Assembly (NCBI RefSeq): GCF_000445475.1
Contig: NZ_AUPZ01000004.1
Coordinates: 171,216 to 235,215 of the forward strand
DNA length: 64,000 nucleotides
Direction of reading: 5' to 3'
Origin: Sulfurimonas hongkongensis
GTDB taxonomy: Bacteria; Campylobacterota; Campylobacteria; Campylobacterales; Sulfurimonadaceae
The notes under the pieces were generated by a model. The model worked only from the letters and a program-made list of their open reading frames with translations. It did not search any database and was not told the origin of the DNA. Made by a program: the position numbers and the translations under genes. Positions 35,246 to 43,622 of this stretch are shown here, piece by piece. Position 1 is the first letter of the stretch. Each line of letters opens with the position of its first letter.

Positions 35246-37462
35246 GTGATCCAACAACTACCAGATATAGAGACACAGCTTATAAATCATAAACTTTCTC
35301 AAGATGATTATACACATATAAAAGAGATTTTAAAAAGAGAGCCAAATTTAGTTGAGCTTGGAATCTTTTCCGCTATGTGGAGTGAACACTGCTCTTACAA
35401 ATCTTCAAAAGTACACTTAAAAGGATTTCCTACAGAAGCTCCGTGGGTTATTCAAGGTCCGGGTGAAAATGCTGGAGTTATTGATATAGGTGGCGGATAT
35501 GCTGCTGTATTTAAGATGGAATCACACAATCATCCAAGCTTTATAGAGCCATATCAGGGTGCTGCTACTGGTGTTGGTGGAATTATGAGAGATATCTTTA
35601 CTATGGGGGCTCGCCCTGTTGCATCTCTAAATGCATTAAGGTTTGGCAACATCTTAAATGATGATAAGACTTCGGCTCATCAAAGATACTTAGTTCGTGG
35701 TGTAACAGCTGGCATCGGTGGTTATGGAAACTGTATGGGAGTGCCTACTATTGGTGGAGAAGTTAGCTTTGATGAGTGTTATAATGGCAATATCTTAGTA
35801 AACGCTTTTAACTTAGGTATTGCAAAAACTGATGAGATTTTTTACGGTCGTGCTGATGGTGTTGGCAATCCTGTAATCTATGTAGGTGCAAAAACTGGAA
35901 GAGATGGACTAGGTGGAGCTGTTATGAGTAGTGACAGCTTTACAGAAGAGTCAAAATCTCTTCGTCCAACTGTTCAAGTGGGAGATCCTTTTACTGAAAA
36001 GCTTCTACTAGAAGCTTGTATGGAACTCTTTAAAACTGACCACGTTGTGGGTATCCAAGATATGGGAGCTGCTGGACTTACTTCTTCATCTTTTGAGATG
36101 GCAGGGCGGAGCGGTGCTGGTATGATAATGCACCTTGACCGTGTTCCAGCGCGTGAAGAGGGGATGACTCCTTATGATTTTATGCTTAGTGAGTCTCAAG
36201 AGCGTATGCTTCTTTGTGCAAAAAAAGGTAGTGAGCAGGCTATTATAGATATATTTGAAAAGTGGGACTTAGATGCAGCGGTTATCGGTGAAGTAACTGA
36301 TACTGGCAATATGGAACTTTTTTGGCACAAAGATAAAGTAGCTGAGGTTCCAGTTGATCCTGTAAGCGAAGAAGCACCAGAGTTAAATCGTCCTATGAGT
36401 CGCCCAACTTATCTAGACGCACTAAAGAGCGTTACAATAGATGACTTTGAGACAGTTTCAAATCAAGAAGCCTTTGAGAAGCTTACTAAGTCTATGGAAG
36501 TTGTAGATAAATCATGGATATATACTCAGTATGACTCTATGGTACAAACTAACACTATCAAAAATGGCGGTATGCTTGATGCCTCAGTTATCCGAGTAAA
36601 AGAGAATGGCAAGGCTCTTGCTATGAGTGCTGATTGTAATGTTCGTTACTGCTATATAGACCCAAAAGCGGGAGCCGCAGCTGCAACTATAGAAGCAGGG
36701 CGAAATGTTGCAATGAGTGGAGCTAGACCTTTGGCTATCACTGATTGTCTAAATTTTGGTAATCCAGAAAATCCAGAGGTTATGTGGCAGTTTGCACAAG
36801 CATGTTTAGGTATAAAAGAGGCGTGTCTTGCACTTAGTACTCCTGTTATTGGTGGAAATGTTTCACTCTATAATGAGACAAATGGAGTATCTGTTTTTCC
36901 CACTCCATCAATTGCAACAGTTGGTGTAAATGATGATCAAAACAATGTCTTGATGTCTAGTTTTAGGGGCAAGGGCAACGCTCTGTACTTAGTTGGAGAG
37001 TCAAAAAGCGAATTTGGTGGTTCACTCTATATGAAAGAACTTTTTAACAAAGTTGCTGGTGAGATGCCAGAGATTGATTATAAAAGAGAGTTGGCACTTT
37101 GGGATCTAGTCATAGAAGGAAATAAAAAGCATCTACTAGAGTGTGCTAAAGATGCAAGTAGTGGTGGTGTTGCTATCGCACTTGCAAAAATGGCAGCTAC
37201 ATCAGGCTTAGGATGTGATGTAGAGATGAGTGTAGGTGATGTAAGAGATATCTTCGCTGAGTCTATGAGTAGAGCTATTATCGAAGTTAAGCCTGAAAAT
37301 TGCGAAGCTTTTGAAGCTATGCTTGATGAGTCACTAGCTTGCGAGAAAATCGGAGTCGTTGGCGGAGATAGTGTTAGAATAAATGATGTTTTAATGAGTC
37401 TAGAAGAGTTGCAAGACAACTACTTTAATACTTTTAAGAGAGTTATTGAGAGAGATTTATAA
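35246..37462 (+). CDS. purL: Phosphoribosylformylglycinamidine synthase subunit PurL
   Basis: Fourth step of purine synthesis: ATP-dependent amidation of FGAR. Small PurL type (738 residues) that works with separate PurS and PurQ. Motifs: [12 protein letters not shown] near residue 47, MESHNHPS near 93, [18 protein letters not shown] near 110, [12 protein letters not shown] and GGNVSLYNE in the second half, [15 protein letters not shown] near the end. GTG start behind AGGA. Followed by hairpins at 37475 and 37520. Confidence 0.96.
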   Translation: MIQQLPDIETQLINHKLSQDDYTHIKEILKREPNLVELGIFSAMWSEHCSYKSSKVHLKGFPTEAPWVIQGPGENAGVIDIGGGYAAVFKMESHNHPSFIEPYQGAATGVGGIMRDIFTMGARPVASLNALRFGNILNDDKTSAHQRYLVRGVTAGIGGYGNCMGVPTIGGEVSFDECYNGNILVNAFNLGIAKTDEIFYGRADGVGNPVIYVGAKTGRDGLGGAVMSSDSFTEESKSLRPTVQVGDPFTEKLLLEACMELFKTDHVVGIQDMGAAGLTSSSFEMAGRSGAGMIMHLDRVPAREEGMTPYDFMLSESQERMLLCAKKGSEQAIIDIFEKWDLDAAVIGEVTDTGNMELFWHKDKVAEVPVDPVSEEAPELNRPMSRPTYLDALKSVTIDDFETVSNQEAFEKLTKSMEVVDKSWIYTQYDSMVQTNTIKNGGMLDASVIRVKENGKALAMSADCNVRYCYIDPKAGAAAATIEAGRNVAMSGARPLAITDCLNFGNPENPEVMWQFAQACLGIKEACLALSTPVIGGNVSLYNETNGVSVFPTPSIATVGVNDDQNNVLMSSFRGKGNALYLVGESKSEFGGSLYMKELFNKVAGEMPEIDYKRELALWDLVIEGNKKHLLECAKDASSGGVAIALAKMAATSGLGCDVEMSVGDVRDIFAESMSRAIIEVKPENCEAFEAMLDESLACEKIGVVGGDSVRINDVLMSLEELQDNYFNTFKRVIERDL

Positions 37463-37474
37463 GATTTCTATTCA

Positions 37475-37496
37475 TATTTTTTGTTAGCAAAAAATA
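37475..37496 (+). terminator. AT-rich hairpin after purL
   Basis: TATTTTTTG-TTAG-CAAAAAATA, perfect 9-bp arms starting 12 bases after the purL stop. Without GC pairs it is a weak candidate terminator. Confidence 0.35.
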
Positions 37497-37519
37497 CCAA
37501 AAACTCTTACAACGGCTTC

Positions 37520-37541
37520 GAATCGGACGTTTGTCCGATTC
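37520..37541. terminator. Hairpin between convergent purL and NIF3-like gene
   Basis: GAATCGGAC-GTTT-GTCCGATTC, a perfect 9-bp stem followed on the plus strand by CTCATCTTTTATC. It lies between convergent genes and may serve both. Confidence 0.6.
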
Positions 37542-37558
37542 TCATCTTTTATCTCTAT

Positions 37559-37870
37559 TTAAAACTCCTCCATCTTAAAAACCTCATAAGCCACTTCCTC
37601 ATACGGATGACTCTCTTTTAAAACTTTTATAGCCTCTTTTATAAGCTCATCACTGCAAATCATCTCAACCTTATACTCTTGAACCTTTTCTAATTTGTTT
37701 ACTTTACCGATATATGGATTTGCGTCTTTTATGGGTTTGAATTGTCCAGCTCCTAAGGTCTCAAAGCTACAAGATTCATACTTTTCATATCTTCCAACAC
37801 CTATGCTAAATAGTGCCTCTTTAACACTCTCTTTGTCTTCTAAAGGAACAAAAAAGTTTAGCTTATACAT
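37559..37870 (-). CDS. YqfO/NIF3 C-terminal-like small protein
   Basis: A 103-residue protein of the NGG1p-interacting factor 3 / CutA-like fold; stand-alone versions occur in many bacteria with unknown role. It starts MYKLNFFVPLEDKESVKEAL, contains GAGQFKPIKDANPYIGKVNK and ends LKESHPYEEVAYEVFKMEEF; the HPYEEVAYEV segment is the family hallmark. Its ATG abuts the stop codon of pfkA, so the pair is an operon. Confidence 0.82.
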   Translation of the reverse strand: MYKLNFFVPLEDKESVKEALFSIGVGRYEKYESCSFETLGAGQFKPIKDANPYIGKVNKLEKVQEYKVEMICSDELIKEAIKVLKESHPYEEVAYEVFKMEEF

Positions 37871-38830
37871 CTAAAATCTCTCTAAATAGCTTAAAAGCTC
37901 AGGATCTAGCTCTTTTTTCTTTGAAGTAACTTCCTCTATAGTCTTAAACTCAAATCCACTTTTTGTATAGCAAATCACACTCATTTGATTTCCATCAAGT
38001 AGTCCATCTATGGCTTTGTTTACAAGCTTGTAAGCCATAAGTCTATCATAAGTACTAGGATTACCACCTCTTTGAATATGACCTAAGATGCTTACTCTTG
38101 ACTCCATTCCTATAACTGATTCAAACCATTCGGATATCTCAGATGAGTCTTGTTTTATGCCTTCTGAAACTATTGCTATAAAGTATCTTCTACCATTTTT
38201 AATCTGCTTTTTAAACTCTTGTTCATACTTTTTTAAATCATAATCAACCTCTGGTATAAGACACAACTCAGATCCAGATGTTAGATGTGAGATAAGCGCT
38301 AAATAGCCACAATCTCTTCCCATAGTCTCTATAACAAAGGCTCTTCTAAATGATGAAGCAGTGTCCCTTATGGCATCTATGGAGACTTTTATAATGTTAA
38401 GGGCAGTGTCAACTCCTAAAGAGTAGTCGGTTCCGTTTATATCATTGTCAATAGTCGCAGGAATCCCACAAAATCTCACACCACTCTCTTTATAAAAAAT
38501 ATCAAGAGCCTTAAATGAACCATCACCGCCCATAGCTACAAGCATGTCAATGCCTCTAGCATCTAGGTTTTGTTTTGCGATATCTCTATATTTTTTCTCA
38601 CGAAATCTCTGGCTTCTTGCACTTCCTATCTTTGTGCCACCACGGTTTATGATGCCAGAGACATCAGAGTAGCTTGCTTCTTTCATATCATCATCTATTA
38701 ATCCTTCATATCCATTGTATACAAAGTATGGGGTTAAACCTTTTTGGATGGAGTACTCTACAAAGTGTTTTAGTGCGGGATTCATTCCAGATACATCACC
38801 ACCAGAGCAAAGAATTGCAATATTTTTCAT
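37871..38830 (-). CDS. pfkA: 6-phosphofructokinase
   Basis: Phosphorylates fructose 6-phosphate, the committed glycolytic step. Motifs: CSGGDVSGMNPAL (ATP phosphate loop), AMGGDGSFKA (Gly after GGD favours ATP over pyrophosphate), TIDNDINGTDYSLGVDTAL with catalytic Asp, ETMGRDCGYLAL, HIQRGGNPSTYDR. The ATG at 38828-38830 is chosen over one 30 bases upstream because AGAGG is 7 bases before it and gives MKNIAILCSGGD, with 319 residues like E. coli PfkA. Campylobacter and Helicobacter lack this gene. It may work in glycogen or sugar turnover. Confidence 0.93.
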   Translation of the reverse strand: MKNIAILCSGGDVSGMNPALKHFVEYSIQKGLTPYFVYNGYEGLIDDDMKEASYSDVSGIINRGGTKIGSARSQRFREKKYRDIAKQNLDARGIDMLVAMGGDGSFKALDIFYKESGVRFCGIPATIDNDINGTDYSLGVDTALNIIKVSIDAIRDTASSFRRAFVIETMGRDCGYLALISHLTSGSELCLIPEVDYDLKKYEQEFKKQIKNGRRYFIAIVSEGIKQDSSEISEWFESVIGMESRVSILGHIQRGGNPSTYDRLMAYKLVNKAIDGLLDGNQMSVICYTKSGFEFKTIEEVTSKKKELDPELLSYLERF

Positions 38831-38952
38831 ATAAGAACCTCTATAAATATTTTTCATCATCAGTGTTATGAAAGAGTATTTAAACTATTCTTTAAGAGAG
38901 TTGAACCAAGAGTTAGAATATTAAGCTTATAGTTTCATAATAATCTTTTAGC

Positions 38953-38958
38953 TAAAAT
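38953..38958 (+). promoter_or_regulatory. -10 element upstream of purH
   Basis: TAAAAT in the 167-base divergent gap between pfkA and purH, 39 bases before the purH start; no distinct -35 box. Confidence 0.4.
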
Positions 38959-38997
38959 TGCGATAAGTGTATTACTAGAAAATAAAAGGATAGTTTT

Positions 38998-40536
38998 TTG
39001 GCAAAAAGAGCATTAGTAAGTGTTAGTGATAAGAGTGGCGTTGTAGAGTTTTGTACATCTTTAGTAAAAAATGGTTATGAGATAATCTCAACAGGAGGAA
39101 CTTACAAGATACTTCTTGAAAATGGTGTAAAAGCTATTGAAATAGATGAGGTTACAAAGTTCCCTGAATGTTTTGAAGGACGTGTAAAAACTTTAAATCC
39201 ATTCGTTCATGGTGGAATTTTATATCGCCGTGATAAAGATTCGCATATCAGCCAAGCAAAAGAGTTAGGCGTAGAGTCTATAGACTTAGTTTGTGTAAAT
39301 CTCTATCCATTTAAAGAGACTATCGAGAAAACTGATGACTTTGATGATATCATAGAAAACATTGACATTGGCGGACCTGCAATGGTAAGAAGTGCTGCAA
39401 AAAACTTTGATAGTGTCATAATAGTAACAGATGTAGCTGACTATGATGAGGTTATAGAGGCAATAGAAAATGAGAAAAATACAAAAGAGTTTCGCCGCTC
39501 TTACATGATAAAAGCCTACGAGCACACTGCCGCTTATGATTCAATGATAGCAAATTATATGAATGAACGATTTAATGGCGGTTTTGGAAAAAAACAGTTT
39601 ATAGTTGGAAGCAAAGTTATGGATACTCGTTATGGCGAAAATCCTCACCAAAAAGGTGCATTATATGAGTTTGACAAACACTATAGTGATAATTTTAAAA
39701 CTCTAAAAGGAGAGGCTAGTTTTAACAACTTAAATGATTTAAGTGGAGCTATAAAGATAGCATCTGCTTTTGGAGATGAAAATGCAGTTTGTATTACAAA
39801 GCATGGAAATCCTTGTGGATTTGCTATAAAAGACACGCTACTTGAAGCTTATGAAGAGGCACTAAAGTGTGATCCTGTTTCTGCTTTTGGTGGAGTTGTG
39901 GCAGTTAATGGTGTTGTAACACGTGAGCTAGCACTAAAGATGAATGAGATTTTCTTAGAAGTTATCATAGCTGGTCGTATTACAGAGGAGGCTCAAGAGG
40001 TCTTTGCATCTAAAAAACGTATCAAACTTTTTGAGCAAGGGAGTGATAAGTTAATTTTAGCAGATGATAAGAAAGACTTCAAGCATGTTGATGGTGGCTT
40101 TGTATATCAAGATGCAGACAAAGTTGATGACAATGAAGTAAGAGATGCAAAGCTTGTTAGTAAAAAGGCAGCAAGTTTAGACGAGCTAAAAGATATGGAG
40201 ATAGCATATAAAGTAGCATCTCTTACAAAATCAAACTGTGTAGTTTATGTTAAAAACTCTGCAATGGTAGCAGTTGGAATGGGTATGACAAGTCGTGTAG
40301 ATGCAAGTCAGTGTGCACTTAAAAAAGCCAAAGAGATGGGACTAGATGTAACTGGTGCAGCTCTTGCATCTGAGGCATTTTTTCCATTTCGTGACTCTAT
40401 TGATGCAGCGGCAGCGGCTGGAGTTAAAAGCGTAATAGAGCCAGGTGGAAGTATCCGTGATGATGAGATTATCGAGGCTGCTAATGAGTTTGGGATGAGT
40501 CTTTATTTTTCAGAAGTAAGACATTTTTTACATTAA
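38998..40536 (+). CDS. purH: Bifunctional AICAR transformylase / IMP cyclohydrolase
   Basis: Last two steps of IMP synthesis. N-terminal IMP cyclohydrolase domain (1-~195): [53 protein letters not shown]-terminal AICAR transformylase: [24 protein letters not shown] with the catalytic Lys-His pair and [10 protein letters not shown] near the end. 512 residues is standard. TTG start behind AAGGA. Divergent from pfkA. Confidence 0.97.
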   Translation: MAKRALVSVSDKSGVVEFCTSLVKNGYEIISTGGTYKILLENGVKAIEIDEVTKFPECFEGRVKTLNPFVHGGILYRRDKDSHISQAKELGVESIDLVCVNLYPFKETIEKTDDFDDIIENIDIGGPAMVRSAAKNFDSVIIVTDVADYDEVIEAIENEKNTKEFRRSYMIKAYEHTAAYDSMIANYMNERFNGGFGKKQFIVGSKVMDTRYGENPHQKGALYEFDKHYSDNFKTLKGEASFNNLNDLSGAIKIASAFGDENAVCITKHGNPCGFAIKDTLLEAYEEALKCDPVSAFGGVVAVNGVVTRELALKMNEIFLEVIIAGRITEEAQEVFASKKRIKLFEQGSDKLILADDKKDFKHVDGGFVYQDADKVDDNEVRDAKLVSKKAASLDELKDMEIAYKVASLTKSNCVVYVKNSAMVAVGMGMTSRVDASQCALKKAKEMGLDVTGAALASEAFFPFRDSIDAAAAAGVKSVIEPGGSIRDDEIIEAANEFGMSLYFSEVRHFLH

Positions 40537-40545
40537 GGTTTCTCT

Positions 40546-40567
40546 CTTACTTTTTTAAAAAAGTAAG
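40546..40567. repeat. 22-bp perfect palindrome after purH
   Basis: CTTACTTTTTT directly joined to AAAAAAGTAAG, no loop. It begins 10 bases after the purH stop and precedes the long hairpin element. It could terminate purH or mark the edge of that element. Confidence 0.6.
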
Positions 40568-40571
40568 CAAT

Positions 40572-40716
40572 AACTTTTGTCACGAGTTGGATTTCTTAAC
40601 GCTTTTTTTCAGTCGCTAAGTCTAAAAATGCAAAACTCGCTTTGCTCATACAGTTGCATTTTCTTAACGACTCCACTTGGTCAAAAAAGCTAAAATCCAA
40701 AGTGACAAAAAGAGTT
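40572..40716. repeat. ~145-bp imperfect palindrome (MITE-like or structured element)
   Basis: Both halves match when one is reverse-complemented, with small gaps. Matching blocks from outside in: AACTTTTGTCAC with GTGACAAAAAGAGTT; TTGGATTT with AAATCCAA; GCTTTTTTTCA with GGTCAAAAAAGC; GTCGCTAAG with CTTAACGAC (one mismatch); AAAATGCAA with TTGCATTTT; AACT with AGTT around a 14-base loop. It occupies the 373-base gap between purH and cbpA, the only stretch of more than 300 bases without a gene. No ORF of useful size is seen in it. Confidence 0.75.
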
Positions 40717-40825
40717 TCTAGCTCTCAAGATTTTATAAATAATAAAACCCCGAACTTGTTCAGAACTTTTAGGCTTAAAAGACACACTAGCCCCAAATAA
40801 GTTCGCGGTTCCGTGGTTGATAGAC

Positions 40826-40860
40826 CTTGATTGACATCCACTCAACTCTTGTGATATAAT
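40826..40860 (+). promoter_or_regulatory. cbpA-hspR promoter with HspR (HAIR-like) operator
   Basis: TTGACA (40831-40836), 18-base spacer, TATAAT (40855-40860). CTTGA-N9-ACTCAAC at 40826-40846 overlaps the -35, the same operator and spacing as at clpB. It fits autorepression by HspR, which is encoded second in this operon. Confidence 0.8.
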
Positions 40861-40909
40861 ATCACTTAGTTAATCTAACAATTATAATACAAAACATAGG
40901 AAAAAACAA

Positions 40910-41788
40910 ATGGCTAAATCGTTATATAAGACTCTTGAAGTATCAGAAAATGCTAGTGAGAGTGAGATTAAAAAAGCGTATAGAAAGCTTGCACGTCAAT
41001 ATCATCCTGATGTAAACAAAGATAAGGGTGCTGAAGATAAGTTTAAAGAGATAAATGCCGCTTATGAAATATTAAGTGACAAAGAGAAAAAACAACAGTA
41101 TGATATGCATGGCGACAATATGTTTGGCGGTCAAAATTTTCATGACTTTTCTCGTTCTCAAGCAGGTGGTGGTGCTGATTTGGATGAGATACTTCGTCAG
41201 ATGTTTGCAGGAGGGGGTGGTTTTGGAGGCTTTAGTAGCTCTAACCCTTTTGAGAGCGGTGGCTTTAGACAACAACAGCAGCAGCCAAACCTCGATATAG
41301 AAGCAAATGTAACTATTCCTTTTAGTGTCTCTATACTTGGCGGTTCACACTCTGTTTCAGTAAATGGAGAGAGATTTGATATCAAGATTCCAGCTGGTGT
41401 TAAGAGTGGTGAGAAGATGCGTGTTAAAGGTAAAGGACACGCTCAAGGTGGAAGAGCTGGAGACCTATTTTTAAAAATAAGTGTAGCCGCAAATCCAGAC
41501 TATATAAGAGAAGATGATGACTTGATAAAGAGCTTTGATGTTCCTCTTTACGCTGCACTTTTTGGGGATAAAATCTCTATAAAAACTTTAGAAAAAGAGA
41601 TAAAGCTTAAAGTTCCAAGTAACACTAAAAATGGTCAGAGGTTTCGTGTAAAAGAGATGGGTGCAATGAACAGAAAAACTAAAATTCGTGGCGATCTCTA
41701 CTTAGAGGCAAACATAGTTCTACCCAAGGTTGAAGATATAGATAAAGATTTGGTAAAAGCCATGAAAGAAAAACTTCCAAAAGAATAA
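40910..41788 (+). CDS. cbpA: DnaJ-class co-chaperone CbpA
   Basis: Hsp40 co-chaperone stimulating DnaK. J domain (1-70) with the essential HPD in RQYHPDVNK; a Gly/Phe-rich linker (~85-125, GGGGFGGFSSSNPF, then a Gln run); C-terminal substrate-binding halves from ~128 (IEANVTIPFSVSILGGSHSV, FDIKIPAGVKSGEKMRVKGK). The cysteine zinc-finger repeats of full DnaJ are absent, so this is the CbpA type. First gene of the HspR-controlled operon; the known Campylobacter/Helicobacter cbpA-hspR order is kept. Confidence 0.94.
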   Translation: MAKSLYKTLEVSENASESEIKKAYRKLARQYHPDVNKDKGAEDKFKEINAAYEILSDKEKKQQYDMHGDNMFGGQNFHDFSRSQAGGGADLDEILRQMFAGGGGFGGFSSSNPFESGGFRQQQQQPNLDIEANVTIPFSVSILGGSHSVSVNGERFDIKIPAGVKSGEKMRVKGKGHAQGGRAGDLFLKISVAANPDYIREDDDLIKSFDVPLYAALFGDKISIKTLEKEIKLKVPSNTKNGQRFRVKEMGAMNRKTKIRGDLYLEANIVLPKVEDIDKDLVKAMKEKLPKE

Positions 41789-41791
41789 ACA

Positions 41792-41819
41792 AAACGGACA
41801 AGTTCGTTTTAGCAATCAA
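41792..41819 (+). repeat. 28-bp direct repeat, copy 1
   Basis: AAACGGACAAGTTCGTTTTA continues to GCAATCAA. It is repeated at 41891-41918 with two mismatches. Each copy can fold as AAACGGAC-AA-GTTCGTTT with one G-U pair. Confidence 0.75.
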
Positions 41820-41874
41820 GTACAACTCTCGAAAAAGAAGTTTTTCGTAGCTTCAGGGGGTTGCAAGGGACAAA

Positions 41875-41882
41875 CTTGTCCC
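41875..41882. other. Part of hairpin-rich cbpA-hspR gap
   Basis: Between the two direct repeats the gap also holds GGGACAA-AC-TTGTCCC and CGAAAAA-GAAG-TTTTTCG. Together the gap carries four potential hairpins within 150 bases. Confidence 0.45.
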
Positions 41883-41890
41883 TGCCACTG

Positions 41891-41918
41891 AAACGGACAA
41901 GTTCGTTTTAGTGATCAA
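41891..41918 (+). repeat. 28-bp direct repeat, copy 2
   Basis: AAACGGACAAGTTCGTTTTA then GTGATCAA; 26 of 28 bases equal copy 1, which begins 99 bases earlier. It ends 20 bases before the hspR ATG. Confidence 0.75.
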
Positions 41919-41938
41919 ATTAAATAAAAGGAGACATC

Positions 41939-42313
41939 ATGATACATCAGTACGATGAACCAGTTTATCTAATAAGTATTGTTGCTAAGATTTTAGATAT
42001 ACATCCGCAAACTCTAAGACAGTATGAGAGAGAAAATCTTATATCGCCTTCTCGCTCAAATGGTCGTATCAGACTATATTCTCAAAGAGATATAGATAAG
42101 ATAAAGCTCATACTTAGACTAACTCGAGAGCTTGGCGTAAACTTAGCAGGCGTGGATATTATACTAAGGCTTAAAGAGAATGTGGATGAGATGGAGTCAG
42201 AGATATTGGACTTAAGACATAAAGTCTCTCGTGCACAAAACTCTCACTCAGTATCCCCAGATAAGGCACTAGTAACTAAAAAAAGTATTTATGAGATGAT
42301 TATATTTGAGTAG
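41939..42313 (+). CDS. hspR: Heat-shock repressor HspR, MerR family
   Basis: Transcriptional repressor of chaperone genes, working with DnaK as co-repressor in other bacteria. The 124-residue protein has the MerR winged helix: VYLISIVAKILDIHPQTLRQ, then YERENLISPSRSNGRIRLYS and DIDKIKLILRLTRELGVNLA, followed by a coiled-coil dimerisation helix (~75-100). AAGGAG precedes the ATG. Its predicted operators are at its own promoter (40826) and at clpB (17459). Convergent with murA, only 3 bases apart. Confidence 0.93.
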   Translation: MIHQYDEPVYLISIVAKILDIHPQTLRQYERENLISPSRSNGRIRLYSQRDIDKIKLILRLTRELGVNLAGVDIILRLKENVDEMESEILDLRHKVSRAQNSHSVSPDKALVTKKSIYEMIIFE

Positions 42314-42316
42314 TTT

Positions 42317-43579
42317 TTACTCTTTTAATCTCTTTACATTTGCCCCAACGGCTTCTAACTTTTTCTCTAGTGCATCATAACCACGGTCTAAGTGATAGAT
42401 TCTATGTACGTTTGTTATGCCATCTGCAACAAGTCCAGCCAAAACAAGTGCGCTTGAAGCTCTCAAATCAGTTGCCATAACATCAGTTCCACTTAGTTTT
42501 GTACCGCCATTTATAGTTGCCACATTACCATTTAAAGAGATATTTGCTCCCATTCTTTGAAGTTCGCTCACATGCATAAATCTATTTTCAAATAGTTTTT
42601 CTTCTATAATGGATGTTCCTTTTGCTTGTGTTGCTAGGGCCAAAAACTGTGCTTGCATATCTGTTGGAAATGCGGGATACTCTTGTGTGACTATCTTTAT
42701 GGATTTGATGACTTTAGATGGATGAATTGTGATGGTATCCTCAGTGATACTAAAAGTTGAACCCATATCTTCTAGTTTTGATAATACTGAGCCTAGGTGG
42801 TGAGCATTTACATGTGTAAGAGTTAATTCAGAACGAGTGATAGCTCCAGCACAAAGATAAGTTCCAGCTTCTATGCGATCTGGAATAACTGAAAATTCTT
42901 TTATATCAACTAACTCTCCATTAGTACCATGAATCTTTAAAACAGCAGTTCCGATGCCCTCTATTTTGGCACCACTTGCATTTAAAATCTCACAAAGTTG
43001 GACAACCTCAGGTTCTCTAGCAGCATTTATAATAGTTGTCTCTCCAGATGCAAGAGCTGCTGCCATAACAATGTTTGCAGTTCCTGTTACTGTTATCTTA
43101 TCAAAGATAATCTCGCAACCTCTAAGTCCATTGGGTGCAGTCGCTTGGATATAACCAGCTTCTATATTTATCTTTGCACCCATCTGCTCTAGTGCTTTTA
43201 AGTGCAAGTCAACTGGTCTTTGACCGATGGCACAACCACCTGGAAGTGATACTTCACAATGTCCAAACCTAGCTAGAATCGGACCTAAAACAAGGATAGA
43301 GGCTCTCATAGTTCTTACTATGTCGTAAGTTGCTTTAGTTTGAGTCAGACTTGAGGTATCGACTATAACTCTATCGTCACAAAATTCACAAGTTGCACCA
43401 AGATTTGATAGTAGTTTTAAGAGTGTGTTTATATCTGCAACATGTGGCAAGTTTTTTATATGTACACTATTTTTTGCAACAATTGTCATCGCTATTAGGG
43501 GAAGAGAAGCGTTTTTAGCACCTGAAATTTTGATGTTTCCACTTAGAGATTCAACTCTTTTTATTTGTAAATAGTCCAT
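42317..43579 (-). CDS. murA: UDP-N-acetylglucosamine 1-carboxyvinyltransferase
   Basis: First committed step of peptidoglycan synthesis, adding phosphoenolpyruvate to UDP-GlcNAc. [14 protein letters not shown] opens the protein; the active-site loop is [20 protein letters not shown] with the fosfomycin-target Cys retained (fosfomycin-resistant forms carry Asp). [13 protein letters not shown] and [12 protein letters not shown] follow; the end has [13 protein letters not shown] and the closing [13 protein letters not shown]. 420 residues is standard. Confidence 0.97.
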   Translation of the reverse strand: MDYLQIKRVESLSGNIKISGAKNASLPLIAMTIVAKNSVHIKNLPHVADINTLLKLLSNLGATCEFCDDRVIVDTSSLTQTKATYDIVRTMRASILVLGPILARFGHCEVSLPGGCAIGQRPVDLHLKALEQMGAKINIEAGYIQATAPNGLRGCEIIFDKITVTGTANIVMAAALASGETTIINAAREPEVVQLCEILNASGAKIEGIGTAVLKIHGTNGELVDIKEFSVIPDRIEAGTYLCAGAITRSELTLTHVNAHHLGSVLSKLEDMGSTFSITEDTITIHPSKVIKSIKIVTQEYPAFPTDMQAQFLALATQAKGTSIIEEKLFENRFMHVSELQRMGANISLNGNVATINGGTKLSGTDVMATDLRASSALVLAGLVADGITNVHRIYHLDRGYDALEKKLEAVGANVKRLKE

Positions 43580-43622
43580 TTATATCTTTTATATTTTATT
43601 GATGAAATTATATCTAAATTAG

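Noticed and set aside
37510..37545. TTCGAATC motif suggesting a tRNA T-arm
   Set aside because: The surrounding bases form only one 9-bp hairpin; no acceptor, D or anticodon arm can be drawn.
40537..40909. CRISPR array
   Set aside because: The gap holds palindromes, not regularly spaced direct repeats with unique spacers, and no cas genes are near.
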